64,000 nt of DNA. Origin: Bdellovibrionales bacterium GWA2_49_15 (GTDB lineage: Bacteria; Bdellovibrionota; Bacteriovoracia; Bacteriovoracales; Bacteriovoracaceae). The position numbers and the translations under genes are program-made. The stretch covers positions 3,146-67,145 of the forward strand of contig MEPP01000008.1 in NCBI GenBank assembly GCA_001769855.1. Direction: 5' to 3'. Within the stretch, counting starts at the first letter, position 1, and each line of letters begins with the position of its first letter. This document shows, piece after piece, positions 1 to 8,473 of the stretch. The notes below the pieces were generated by a model, which did no database searches, had not been told where the DNA came from, and saw only the letters and a list, made by a program, of their open reading frames with translations.

Positions 1-352
1 CCACATAGCACATCCGGGAATTATCACGATCGCGTACGATGGTCTCACAGCGTGAATGGGCCACACCCTGCGCACCTTGGGCGAAATTAATATCGTGCTG
101 TTTACACCCCAAACGTTCAATATACAGTCTGATGGCCCTCACAGAAAAGGCCAGGTAGTCTCGGCCGAAGTCGGGAACATTGAGGTCATCGGCGTGGAAG
201 CTCACGTAGTTGGAATCTCGGGTGAATTGTTCAGTCAAAAGATCACGACAATGACTTTCACTGGCATGAACCGCCATAACCTGCGCCAGAGCAAACCCCA
301 AAACACCGACGAGGACAATTATTTCAATTAAGCGAACAACTTTCTTCTTCAT
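1..352 (-). CDS. Secreted or membrane-anchored hypothetical protein, 3' end cut by window edge
   Basis: An open minus-strand frame starts at ATG 352 and runs off the left edge, giving at least 117 residues without a stop. The N-terminus (MKKKVVRLIEI followed by a hydrophobic run to about residue 28) looks like a signal peptide or membrane anchor, ending near AQVMAVHA. The remainder is polar, with scattered cysteines (SHCRDLL, RLGCKQ, SRCETI, RMCYV), as in oxidised periplasmic proteins. I do not recognise a family. It is divergent from the endonuclease I gene, with a 172-base gap that carries the latter's promoter. Function unknown; the C-terminus is not visible. Confidence 0.6.
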   Translation of the reverse strand, partial: MKKKVVRLIEIIVLVGVLGFALAQVMAVHASESHCRDLLTEQFTRDSNYVSFHADDLNVPDFGRDYLAFSVRAIRLYIERLGCKQHDINFAQGAQGVAHSRCETIVRDRDNSRMCYV

Positions 353-463
353 AAGACAGACCTTTTTTATTTAAGTGGCCCAACATAAGAAAATTGACAT
401 GAAATGGCAATGACTGTTTATCCCTCCTTAGTTAATCAATTTCACGGTATTAGACAAAAAAGC

Positions 464-492
464 TTGCCATGAAGACCTCGGGTACCTATTAT
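464..492 (+). promoter_or_regulatory. Sigma70-type promoter for the endonuclease I gene
   Basis: TTGCCA (464-469), a 17-base spacer and TATTAT (487-492) lie 33 bases upstream of the ATG at 525. The predicted start near 499 leaves a short leader containing AGTAGGA as ribosome binding site. It is one of the clearest promoter matches in the window. Confidence 0.55.
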
Positions 493-524
493 TTGAGCCT
501 AATTATAAGAAGTAGGAAAGACTT

Positions 525-1313
525 ATGAGTTCCAGAATACTCGTTCTCTTTACTCTGTGTGGCATTTTATGTCTTCCACTCCTTGCATCTGCCGAATTTC
601 CCAGCTACTACCCCTCGGATTTATACAAAAACATTCAATCCGAGACGATTCGCGATGGGGAACTGCGGAAGGCCTTCTTCCTTGTACTTCAAAAAGGTCA
701 TCATCCTAAAACTTATAGCGAGGCCCGCAAGTATTTGTTTGGGAAAATCCATTTAGAGTCTGACGGTCAGGGATATTTTGTTCGCGACGTCTACTGCCAT
801 CGAGACTACCGTGCGGCCGCGGGAGTGGGACCGATGAGCATTCCCAAAGACACAATCTTAAATTGCGAGCACACCTGGCCTCAAAGTAAATTTAGCTCCT
901 CTTTTCCCAAAGACACCCAAAAAGCCGACTTACACCACCTCTACCCTACTGATAGCAAGGCCAATAATAGCCGAGGAAATCTTCCTTTCGCCGAAGTTAC
1001 ACCAACCGCCGATGTGCCGAACTGTGCCGAATCAAGTTTGGGTGTTCCCGAGAATGGTCGTGGAACAGGCGGCCTTTATTTTACCCCACCCCAGGAACAG
1101 AAAGGCAACGTGGCGCGGGCGCTCTTTTACTTTTCTATCCGATACAGCATGCCGATTGACCCGGTTCAAGAGGGGTATCTGCGCAAATGGAATCTGGATG
1201 ATCCCGTTGATCACATGGAGCAAGAGCGCAATAACATGATTGAAGAAATTCAAGGCAACCGCAATCCGTTTATCGATATGCCCGAGGCGATTCAACTGAT
1301 CAGTGATTTCTAA
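525..1313 (+). CDS. Endonuclease I family secreted nuclease
   Basis: 262 residues. A signal peptide (about residues 1-23, hydrophobic core ILVLFTLCGILCLPLLASA) precedes an Endonuclease_1 (EndA/NucM-type) domain. The signature is visible: NCEHTWPQS around 113-121, DLHHLYPTD around 135-143 and the N-N-S-R-G-N segment around 147-152, which form the His/Asn metal-binding catalytic site in this family. Cysteines flanking the core (YC near 91, NC near 114) fit a periplasmic or extracellular, disulfide-bonded enzyme. The family cuts DNA and sometimes RNA non-specifically. The start has AGTAGGA seven bases upstream. It is a single gene that ends 5 bases from the convergent neighbour. Nuclease family assignment is firm; its role (nutrient DNA, prey DNA, biofilm DNA) is inference. 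Confidence 0.93.
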   Translation: MSSRILVLFTLCGILCLPLLASAEFPSYYPSDLYKNIQSETIRDGELRKAFFLVLQKGHHPKTYSEARKYLFGKIHLESDGQGYFVRDVYCHRDYRAAAGVGPMSIPKDTILNCEHTWPQSKFSSSFPKDTQKADLHHLYPTDSKANNSRGNLPFAEVTPTADVPNCAESSLGVPENGRGTGGLYFTPPQEQKGNVARALFYFSIRYSMPIDPVQEGYLRKWNLDDPVDHMEQERNNMIEEIQGNRNPFIDMPEAIQLISDF

Positions 1314-1318
1314 GATTT

Positions 1319-2794
1319 CTACTCCCCAGACAGCTTGAGACTCAGTCGCAAGGTTAGTAAATCTGTGAGCGATGCTTTCTTGAAATATCCAGGCAACAAA
1401 GCGCAGAATTTTTTCACGTTGCGGTCGAAGTCCTTTTCTTCAGAGGTCGCTGTATGACCAAAGCAGGAGCGAAGATCGCCGGCCGTGCACTCGCGCTCCC
1501 AGGCTTGGCGCGCCTGAATCTGCTCCCCTGTCGTCAGAGTATGATAGAACTGGGGAATCGCCTTGCGCACAATGGTCTTTTCTCCGCCGCCATCTTTCCA
1601 AAACAACACGGCCTTCGATCGAAAAAATTGTAAATTGCCGGCGGTCGGCTGCAGACAGGCCAGGAGTATGCACTGATCATCATGATATTGCTGACAGGAT
1701 TTTTCCAGCAAGCCGAGAACCTTTTTAGGAACCGTAGAAGCAAAGGTCTTTGCCACTAAGGGAGCACAGATCTGGCCTTCTCGACAGAGCCGCTCACTCA
1801 AACCTTTGACATCCAAAATCACTGCCGGCCGACATTCTCTCAGATCGTGCAGCAAGTTCAAGGTGAGAATTTCCACCGCCAACTTATCCGCCACCACCGA
1901 TCGAAGATACTGACACTGGAGAACCTGGGCCAACATCGCCTCTTCGGATTTCCCGCCTGCCACGAGAATTCGGCCCAGAAGACTACAGACATTCGAGAGC
2001 GACTGCGGTCTGCAATCGGTCGCGATAAACTTTTTAACCCACTCTTCGTTGGGTTTTATCTTGATGAAGTCGTGAATGAGTCCGCATGCATCTGGCTGAC
2101 TGCCATCTTTACAGGCCAGAAGAACATTTTGAAGAGCATTCTCGGGCCATACTTGTTCCTTTTCCTGGGAAACCATCGCCCTGCGCAGGGTTTCGGCACA
2201 ATCGTTAAAATGTCCCATTTTGAAACAGGCCCGAACCGGATCATATCTTTGTGAGTATTGATAAATAAATTGGAACCCAAGAAGACCGATACCGGCGCCA
2301 ATGATGACCGGTAAAAACCAACCATTGAGTAGCTGAAACGTGCGGTAGCGATAAAGCGGCGCCATGGCACGAAAGAGCGGGTTCGAGTTGTGCCGCGGTC
2401 GATAATCTTTCAAGGCCGTGGTGAACTCTAAACTCTGGGATTTTCCTCCAAGATAACTCTTGAACGCCTGCTGTAGATAAGGAGGCATGTCGGAACAATT
2501 TTCAATTTCTTTTTTCAGATCATTTCGAAGGTCCGCCTCGGCGGTGGAGTTGTAGGCGATCACCCGCGAACGCCTGAGATAGCTCATCGGCGTGCGCGAA
2601 CTGCCGATGTCGCCGGCCTTCAATTTCAGGCCGCGTCCACCTTCCACAACTTTGTTACTATCAATATATTCAAAAAAAATAATCCCATGGGCATCATGAA
2701 CCACCAGAAGATTGCGCTCGTCCTCTGAAAACCACAGAGTCAGACCACGCAAATCTTGACGAACACTTTCAGAATTAATGAGTTTTAAGGCCAT
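1319..2794 (-). CDS. Single-pass membrane protein of unknown function with cysteine-rich helical C-terminal half
   Basis: About 491 residues from ATG 2794 (MALKLINSES). An in-frame ATG 42 bases upstream lies inside a terminator hairpin and is less likely. Residues 1-150 are soluble, one transmembrane helix follows at about 158-182 (GWFLPVIIGAGIGLLGFQFI), and the C-terminal 300 residues are helical with many paired cysteines (ACFKMGHFNDCAE, ACKDGSQPDACG, NVCSLLG), reminiscent of Sel1/TPR-like cysteine-paired repeats but without a clear consensus. The C-terminal part would be periplasmic if the short N-terminal domain is cytoplasmic. I do not recognise a family. A TATAAT box sits 12 bases upstream of the start and no Shine-Dalgarno is visible, so a very short leader is likely. 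Confidence 0.7.
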   Translation of the reverse strand: MALKLINSESVRQDLRGLTLWFSEDERNLLVVHDAHGIIFFEYIDSNKVVEGGRGLKLKAGDIGSSRTPMSYLRRSRVIAYNSTAEADLRNDLKKEIENCSDMPPYLQQAFKSYLGGKSQSLEFTTALKDYRPRHNSNPLFRAMAPLYRYRTFQLLNGWFLPVIIGAGIGLLGFQFIYQYSQRYDPVRACFKMGHFNDCAETLRRAMVSQEKEQVWPENALQNVLLACKDGSQPDACGLIHDFIKIKPNEEWVKKFIATDCRPQSLSNVCSLLGRILVAGGKSEEAMLAQVLQCQYLRSVVADKLAVEILTLNLLHDLRECRPAVILDVKGLSERLCREGQICAPLVAKTFASTVPKKVLGLLEKSCQQYHDDQCILLACLQPTAGNLQFFRSKAVLFWKDGGGEKTIVRKAIPQFYHTLTTGEQIQARQAWERECTAGDLRSCFGHTATSEEKDFDRNVKKFCALLPGYFKKASLTDLLTLRLSLKLSGE

Positions 2795-2806
2795 AGGTTT
2801 GCTTCT

Positions 2807-2812
2807 ATTATA
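2807..2812 (-). promoter_or_regulatory. Minus 10 box abutting a terminator hairpin
   Basis: On the minus strand a perfect TATAAT begins one base after the T-run of the palindromic terminator at 2814-2847 and 12 bases before the ATG at 2794. A poor minus 35 (TTGTAT, 18-base spacer) would lie inside the hairpin stem. Terminator and promoter are therefore physically overlapped. Confidence 0.45.
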
Positions 2813-2813
2813 C

Positions 2814-2847
2814 AAAAAGGCAGTTTGTAGATACAAACTGCCTTTTT
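2814..2847 (-). terminator. Rho-independent terminator, palindromic
   Basis: A perfect 16-base stem (AAAAAGGCAGTTTGTA and its reverse complement) flanks a 2-base centre. It ends in five T on either strand, so it can terminate both ways. It sits 24 bases after the stop of the metalloprotease gene and directly before the next minus-strand gene. Confidence 0.85.
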
Positions 2848-2871
2848 AAGTTTTAAAGTAAAAAAAGAAGT

Positions 2872-3747
2872 TTAAGGTTTATACCAGCAAAGAGGACGTG
2901 TTCCGAAAGTATATCCCTGAGCGAGAGTACAGACTCCCTTTTCTGCATCACTGTTGTCCACATCATCGGTAACATCTTTATCACACAGCGATCCTTGGAA
3001 ATATGTATCCAGACGACACTGAGCCGCTGGGTGGGCATCATTGGTTCTGCTCACGCGACTGGAGTCGGGAGTGGCAAAGTTAACCACACCTCTTCCACCA
3101 AGTTCGGCGAGAAGATCGGCCAGAGATTTACCGGCCATGGCGGCGCGGATACACAGGGCCTTATCATTGGCCAAAGTGAAATGGTCAGCGCAGTTCTTTG
3201 CGACTAAAGGATCAACGGTCATTCTGGCAATGATGGCCTCATTGTTTTCGGATTCAAAAACTCGGCGAAAACATTTCATGGTTCCAAAATAATCAGCCTG
3301 TCCTTCGTTTGATGCCCACTGAGAAGAGGAGCCACCGATTTTAGGTGCGCCACCTAAGTGATGGCCCAACTCATGGCAAACCACCAAGGCGAAACCATCA
3401 TCTGTCACCAAAGCATGACGAGCGAGACCGCCGTACATGTTTACCTGCCAAACTTTCCAAAGTCTTTGAGCGCTGGCATTTACGGTGGCATCATCCCACT
3501 TGCGGGCCCACTTCAAAACGCCGCCTTTCGCGGTCACAATCGGCCGATAAAATTTATCAACACCATCGATGATGGCGTTAAAACGCTCTTTGGTCATCGT
3601 ATTGGCGGCTTTGTCACCCACATGAATTTTTAAATTATTTTCGGGCAAAAAACCTTTATGCCCGTTAACTGAATTGACACAGGAAATACTGGCAAATGCC
3701 GAGGTACTCAAGAACAGCCACAATGCGGCCAGGACAGTTATCTTCAT
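2872..3747 (-). CDS. Secreted HExxH zinc metalloprotease-like protein
   Basis: 291 residues from ATG 3747, chosen because GGAGGAATT lies directly upstream and a signal peptide (MKITVLAALWLFLSTSAFA) starts there. HELGH at about residues 125-129 is the zincin motif, and NEGQAD near 147-152 offers a downstream acidic ligand, so a gluzincin-like site is plausible. The C-terminal 50 residues carry several cysteines (CRLDTYFQGSLC, VCTLAQGY, LCWYKP) and probably form disulfides outside the cytoplasm. Proteases of this general type are exported hydrolases; the substrate cannot be read from sequence. A strong terminator follows. It is monocistronic, upstream of the membrane protein gene and downstream of a glycosyltransferase gene. 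Confidence 0.75.
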   Translation of the reverse strand: MKITVLAALWLFLSTSAFASISCVNSVNGHKGFLPENNLKIHVGDKAANTMTKERFNAIIDGVDKFYRPIVTAKGGVLKWARKWDDATVNASAQRLWKVWQVNMYGGLARHALVTDDGFALVVCHELGHHLGGAPKIGGSSSQWASNEGQADYFGTMKCFRRVFESENNEAIIARMTVDPLVAKNCADHFTLANDKALCIRAAMAGKSLADLLAELGGRGVVNFATPDSSRVSRTNDAHPAAQCRLDTYFQGSLCDKDVTDDVDNSDAEKGVCTLAQGYTFGTRPLCWYKP

Positions 3748-3829
3748 AATTCCTCCATGAACTATTATTGAAATAAAACTTCTCATTCAAGGTTAGGGGA
3801 TGGCGGGATTTGGAACAATCAAATAAATC

Positions 3830-4621
3830 TTACTTCGACAAACTTTTGCGATAGTAATCTCTCACTTCAGGATTAACCGCCCGTTCGAAATTTTTGGCGT
3901 GGAGAATGAAAACTTCATAACAAAAGAGCCCCAACCAAATAAGTCCGGGAATGCCATCCTTCCAGGCGCGCTTGACGAAAAAAACGCGAGCAAAATACAT
4001 GAGAGGATCTATAAAGATTGTCTTGAAGGACGATCTATACTGGCCTTCACGCATATTGAACATTTCTAATTCACTATAAGCGGCGATCTTATCCAAACGC
4101 ATTTTTATCGTGGGTGAACTGTGATGAAGCATCCAGGCATTGAGCACTCCAAGTTTCCCCTCAATGGTAAGCTGCTCATGAATTATGGCATCATCCCACC
4201 TCGCCTTCCCACGGCGCACCAGGCGTATGGCGTTATCCACACCCCGACCATGGTGAAGTGTCCGGCCCATAAAAACCTGATGGCCCGGAATAATATAACC
4301 ATTCAAAGAATCAGCGCAGGCGATGACCTCTTGGATTGCTTTTCTTGTCTCAGAAGTGAGAAATTCATCCGCGTCCAGGAGCAATACCCAATCTGTCGTC
4401 ATCTGCTCAAGGGCAAATTGTTTTTGACGGCCGTAACCAGGCCAATCTCGCACAAAAACTTTGGCGTTACACTTTTTGGCCAGGGCCACGGTCTCATCTG
4501 TACTATGAGAATCAACCACCACGATCTCACTCGCGAAAGGAACTGATTGAAGGCACGCCTCAATATTATGGGCCTCATTATGGGTAATGACGGCCAGACC
4601 AAGAGTCGATTTATTTTCCAT
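3830..4621 (-). CDS. Family 2 glycosyltransferase, WaaE/KdtX-like
   Basis: About 263 residues from ATG 4621 (MENKSTLGLAV). It has the GT-A fold opening (LAVITHNEAHNIEACLQSV), the nucleotide-site acid (VVDSHSTDET), and the metal-binding LLLDADEFL motif near residue 90. The segments PGYGRQKQFAL and the GRT/HHGRG loop resemble LPS core beta-1,4-glucosyltransferases of the WaaE/KdtX type. Those add a hexose to heptose of the inner core on the cytoplasmic membrane face; the precise sugar here is inference. The C-terminus has a hydrophobic stretch (DGIPGLIWLGLFCYEVFIL) that may associate with the membrane. It diverges from the next glycosyltransferase gene, with 91 bases between them. An upstream in-frame ATG at 4639 is possible but has no ribosome binding site. 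Confidence 0.85.
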   Translation of the reverse strand: MENKSTLGLAVITHNEAHNIEACLQSVPFASEIVVVDSHSTDETVALAKKCNAKVFVRDWPGYGRQKQFALEQMTTDWVLLLDADEFLTSETRKAIQEVIACADSLNGYIIPGHQVFMGRTLHHGRGVDNAIRLVRRGKARWDDAIIHEQLTIEGKLGVLNAWMLHHSSPTIKMRLDKIAAYSELEMFNMREGQYRSSFKTIFIDPLMYFARVFFVKRAWKDGIPGLIWLGLFCYEVFILHAKNFERAVNPEVRDYYRKSLSK

Positions 4622-4700
4622 ACCCCAAAATTTTAGCATAATTATTAGCTCGATTGGAGGGAAACTTTAACTCACGTAGTTTCACCTTTTAGAATTGTGA

Positions 4701-4715
4701 TAGAATACGGTCGTG
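4701..4715 (+). promoter_or_regulatory. Minus 10 box placed for a leaderless GTG start
   Basis: TAGAAT (4701-4706) is followed by six bases and then GTG 4713, so transcription would start at or near the start codon. No Shine-Dalgarno is visible upstream. The minus 35 is poor. Confidence 0.35.
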
Positions 4716-5666
4716 AACTCTAATAACGAGACTACCTTGAATCTCTCAATCATAATTCTCAGCTATAATACCTCGGGACTCCTGAGAGACTGTTTACAAT
4801 CGCTCAGCACAAATACCCCTCCCGCCACGGAAATTATTGTCGTCGACAATGCGTCTTCAGATGATAGCGTGAGCATGGTTGAACGCAGCTTTCCCCGTGT
4901 CCGACTTATCCGGAATAAAAGCAATCTTGGATTCGCCGCTGCGAACAACCAAGGGATCAAAGTCGCCACCGGGCGTTTCCTACTGCTACTCAATAGCGAT
5001 ACGATTGTGACAGAAAATTCTCTTTCCAGCATGACGACGTTTCTCGAATCCAATCCGTTGTATGGCGCATGCGCTTGCCGACTGCTCAACGCCGATGGGA
5101 CATTACAGGTATCGGCCTATCGCATTCCTTCGCTTCTCAATATTATCATCCACTCCACGATTCCGCTCCGGCGGCTATTTCCCGGACTCGTGAACACCTA
5201 CCCTTCTCAACAGTTTGAGACTGATTTCGACGCCGAATATCTCTCAGGGGCTTGCCTCCTGGTATCCAGTAACGCGATCGCCGCCGTGGGAGCGCTGGAC
5301 GATAATTTTTTCTTCTACGCAGAGGATGTGGATTGGTGCAAACGTATTCGAAAGGAATTTAATATCCGCTATCTCCACAAACCGGCCATTATCCACCTTT
5401 GCGGAGGCTCGACCAAAGGAGGAACTGTCTCACTACCAAGTCGTTGGTCGCAAAAGCAGCATCGCCGCAGCCTCCTGCTGTTTGCACGGAAACATTATAA
5501 GATCACCGGGCTTATTCTCATGCGAGGACTATTTGTCATAGGGTTTTTTTTGAATACGGGATATCACCTAATTCAGCTTCTTCGCGGTCGCGATTCACGG
5601 CGTGAATGGTCATCAATCCAAATCGGCTTTGAACTCTTATTCACTCCCGTCGGGGGGCGAGAATAA
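4713..5666 (+). CDS. Family 2 glycosyltransferase, rhamnosyltransferase (WbbL) type
   Basis: 317 residues from a GTG start. The N-terminal GT-A domain shows LSIIILSYNTSGLLRDCLQSL, EIIVVDNASSDDS, SNLGFAAANNQGI and LLLLNSDT (DXD-equivalent), then GACLLVSSNAI and FFFYAEDVDWCKR. This set is typical of dTDP-rhamnosyl transferases such as WbbL. The last 70 residues include a hydrophobic helix (LILMRGLFVIGFFLNTGYHL), likely a membrane association. It should add a deoxyhexose to a lipid-linked glycan on the inner leaflet. It stands at the left edge of the polysaccharide island. The nearest minus 10 box is six bases upstream, suggesting a leaderless message. Donor sugar is inference. Confidence 0.85.
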   Translation: MNSNNETTLNLSIIILSYNTSGLLRDCLQSLSTNTPPATEIIVVDNASSDDSVSMVERSFPRVRLIRNKSNLGFAAANNQGIKVATGRFLLLLNSDTIVTENSLSSMTTFLESNPLYGACACRLLNADGTLQVSAYRIPSLLNIIIHSTIPLRRLFPGLVNTYPSQQFETDFDAEYLSGACLLVSSNAIAAVGALDDNFFFYAEDVDWCKRIRKEFNIRYLHKPAIIHLCGGSTKGGTVSLPSRWSQKQHRRSLLLFARKHYKITGLILMRGLFVIGFFLNTGYHLIQLLRGRDSRREWSSIQIGFELLFTPVGGRE

Positions 5667-5701
5667 TTTACTTTTCGATAAGACGACTTCGGGCCAATCC
5701 C

Positions 5702-7228
5702 TCACTTTTTTATGAATCCTCTTATCCTCAGCCACCATATCTTTTTCTCATTCTTACTCAAAAGCAGAAGATAAAACGAGATGAGAGTAAACATTGAGAG
5801 CGTGATCATGTAGAAAGCTAAGAAAAACCAATTCATAGGCAAGGTAAAATGATTAAGAAGCTTCTCTCCCAGATAAATAATAACTCCTCCCATGATCAAC
5901 CCGGGAAACACGGACATGAGACATCGGCCGGGCGGGATCTTCAGACGATGATGAAGCAAGACAAAAAGGTACCATGGCCCGGTAAACATAATGGCAATCA
6001 AACTGCCTAAAATGGGACCTGCAATACCAATTTTCATGGTCAGGATGATACTGACCGTAATATTAATCAACGATCCCCCAATCGTAGGGAAAATTTGACT
6101 TCCCAGATTGCCGGTCGCGACAAAAATCCAGCCCCAAAATGAAATGATGGCGTTTAAAATTACAAAGAGGCATACACCATAGTTCAGCCACGGTCCTCCA
6201 TAGTAGGTGTCCCCAACCCATAATTTCAAAAAGTGCTGGTTAAACAAAGCGATTGAGACCATCGCCGACATTCCAAGGATGACAATAATTTTGTTCGTTT
6301 CCAGCAGCTTTGAACGAAAATTTTCTATCTCGCCTTTGTGGAAAAAATCAACCACCGGGGCCCAGGCAGAATTGCCAACGCCATTGAGTTGCACCTGGGC
6401 CAACAGTGCCAGCTTCTGAGTAAGGATAAAAGGCACAACCATCTTCGGCAACAACACAATTCCCACGACAACATTGTCGGTGTACACACTGAGGGTATTG
6501 AAAACCTGCAAGAGAAAACTTTTCGTTCTGGCCTGCCACAGTTGCTCTCGGATCTCTTTATAGGCCCCGGCGACTGAGATGCCCTGAAAAGGTCGATCAA
6601 GATAGCGGACTCCAAATGTATAAAAAAGTATATAAGTGATAGAAAGAGCAAAGAGGTATGCGGCCCCTTGCCCAACCAACCCATATCCCAGATGGGCAAA
6701 AAATAAATTCCCGGCGGTTAAAAGAATGACCTGGGTTAGCATGATCATATTGACGATATCCGCCCTCTGTTTGACTTCGAGTAACATTCGAAAAGGAGAA
6801 AGTGGCAAGAAGACATAACTCAACATGATAAGAACAAAACACCACAATACCTCTGGCAATAAACCCGCTTGAATATGAATAATTTTCGGCATGAAATAAA
6901 ACAATATTCCACTGCACAGGAGCATCAGCGGCAAGACTTTGACATAGGCCAAGATGCTCACTTGCATGACTTTCTTGGCTTCGGAAGGGGCGTCAGAACC
7001 ACAGGCCTTGGCCAAAATATTGAGAAGACCAAAGCTCAGGCCCAGCTCCATTAAACCGATGTAGGCAATTGTCTCAAGCAATATTTTAAATAGTCCCACC
7101 CGATCATCGCCCAGCCATTTCAATAATAATGGGGTAGAGACAAGACCAAGAATGACCGTAAAGGGGGCCTTAATCATACTTGAGGAAAAATTTAGAAAGA
7201 CCTGCCTGGTCTTGGGCGAATGCTTCAC
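5702..7228 (-). CDS. Polysaccharide flippase, Wzx-like (MOP superfamily)
   Basis: 508 residues with about 12-14 hydrophobic helices across the whole length, for example AYIGLMELGLSFGLLNILA, VLPLMLLCSGILFYFM and GPILGSLIAIMFTGPWYLFVLL. The N-terminal region (PFTVILGLVSTPLLLKWLGDDRVGLFKILLE) matches oligosaccharide flippases, which move undecaprenyl-linked repeat units across the inner membrane. The start codon overlaps the stop of the upstream GT4 gene by 4 bases (ATGA), so the two are translationally coupled. This is the only flippase seen in the island. No polymerase (Wzy) or ligase is evident nearby. Family confidence is high; the glycan it carries is unknown. Confidence 0.88.
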   Translation of the reverse strand: MKHSPKTRQVFLNFSSSMIKAPFTVILGLVSTPLLLKWLGDDRVGLFKILLETIAYIGLMELGLSFGLLNILAKACGSDAPSEAKKVMQVSILAYVKVLPLMLLCSGILFYFMPKIIHIQAGLLPEVLWCFVLIMLSYVFLPLSPFRMLLEVKQRADIVNMIMLTQVILLTAGNLFFAHLGYGLVGQGAAYLFALSITYILFYTFGVRYLDRPFQGISVAGAYKEIREQLWQARTKSFLLQVFNTLSVYTDNVVVGIVLLPKMVVPFILTQKLALLAQVQLNGVGNSAWAPVVDFFHKGEIENFRSKLLETNKIIVILGMSAMVSIALFNQHFLKLWVGDTYYGGPWLNYGVCLFVILNAIISFWGWIFVATGNLGSQIFPTIGGSLINITVSIILTMKIGIAGPILGSLIAIMFTGPWYLFVLLHHRLKIPPGRCLMSVFPGLIMGGVIIYLGEKLLNHFTLPMNWFFLAFYMITLSMFTLISFYLLLLSKNEKKIWWLRIRGFIKK

Positions 7229-8391
7229 TTATGACCTCTACGGGCCTGGATCACTTGCGAATAAGATTGCAAGGTTTCCATGGCCACTCCCGACCATACA
7301 AATTTCTTGGAAATAGCGACGGCGTGTTCCTGGGCCTGGCACCACACGTCTGGATGCCCAATCCAGGATAAAACGACATTGGCCATTTTCTCAACATCAC
7401 CGCGTTTAACCATCCAGGTCTCCGGCAATAAGACAGGGGGGCCTGGAGTTTTATAGCTCACAACCGGCAACCCTGCTGCCAGCATTTCCAAAATCCCATA
7501 GCCAAAACTTTCCAGATGAGAAGGGAAAACTCCCACGCTACAATCGCGCAGCAAAGCAGGTAGCTGCTCGGGAGAAAATTTTTCGATGACCTCGATATGC
7601 GAGCGCAGTTTTTCCGGAAAGCAACCGAGCACCGCCTCAACCGTGGCAAACATGGCGGAGGTTCCAAGGAGCACGATCTTTACTTTTGGATTCTTTGCCA
7701 CCAAAAGTTCAAGTAAGCGTGGAAATTCCACCGCGCCTTTGCGGTTATCAAAAGTGCCAACGAAGGCCAGGCGGGGTTGGGCCAAAAGTGTTTTATTTTT
7801 CCCCTGATTGAACTGCGCCAAGGCGTTCCAGCGGTCTGGAAAGAGGGCGTAGGAAAAAACGCCAATCTTCTTCTTATCGTGTCCATGCTTGATTAAACAT
7901 TGAGCATCGTCTGAGTTTGTAACATTAATGAAATCGGCGTGACGTAAAGTCATGTCGGCCAACTCAATCTTGCCAGCGAACTCGCGGCGTCTCATGGGAC
8001 CCTTTAAAAATTTCCCAAGCCGTCCGCGCCAGGTTGGGAAGATGGGGATTTCAATCTGGGCCAGATGATGGATCAGCAAAGTTGAACGGGCCACGAGAAG
8101 AGGTTTGGCGGGAAATTCCTGGCGGGCAAAGGGCAAAAAACGAAACTCATATTCGATGACATCATAAGCTTCGCCATATTTTTGGATATACGACTTTAAG
8201 GCCAGGGGATAGCGCTGCAACTTCTTCTCTTCGGTCATGGTGGTCAATGATTCGGGCCATTCCATTTCATCCAGACCCTTGATGCAACACTCTTGTCCAG
8301 CCTCTGTAAAGGCCCGGGCCACTTCCATGTATACCTTTGCCGCTCCAAGGCGCAAATCGAGGGGATAGGGGCAGCAGAGCAGAATCTTCAT
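7225..8391 (-). CDS. Family 4 glycosyltransferase
   Basis: 388 residues, GT-B fold. The N-terminal half begins MKILLCCPYPLDLRLGAAKVYMEVARAF; the C-terminal donor-binding half contains LAFVGTFDNRKGAVEF and CSVGVFPSHLESFGYGILEMLAAGLPVVSYKTPGP, the EX7E-type motif of GT4 enzymes. It would transfer a sugar from a nucleotide donor to a growing lipid-linked glycan on the cytoplasmic side. The stop overlaps the flippase start by 4 bases, and the pair is probably one transcript reading leftwards from the divergent gap at 8392-8473. Sugar specificity cannot be told. Confidence 0.87.
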   Translation of the reverse strand: MKILLCCPYPLDLRLGAAKVYMEVARAFTEAGQECCIKGLDEMEWPESLTTMTEEKKLQRYPLALKSYIQKYGEAYDVIEYEFRFLPFARQEFPAKPLLVARSTLLIHHLAQIEIPIFPTWRGRLGKFLKGPMRRREFAGKIELADMTLRHADFINVTNSDDAQCLIKHGHDKKKIGVFSYALFPDRWNALAQFNQGKNKTLLAQPRLAFVGTFDNRKGAVEFPRLLELLVAKNPKVKIVLLGTSAMFATVEAVLGCFPEKLRSHIEVIEKFSPEQLPALLRDCSVGVFPSHLESFGYGILEMLAAGLPVVSYKTPGPPVLLPETWMVKRGDVEKMANVVLSWIGHPDVWCQAQEHAVAISKKFVWSGVAMETLQSYSQVIQARRGHK

Positions 8392-8473
8392 TACAGTCTC
8401 CGAACCATTTAAGAATAACTGGAAAACAAAAAGAGCGGTAGATTATCTTGTAAATTCGGTTAAAATAGGACCT

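Noticed and set aside
56..331. Open frame on the plus strand at the left edge
   Set aside because: The minus strand has a continuous frame with a signal-peptide-like start that fits better; the plus frame has no ribosome binding site.
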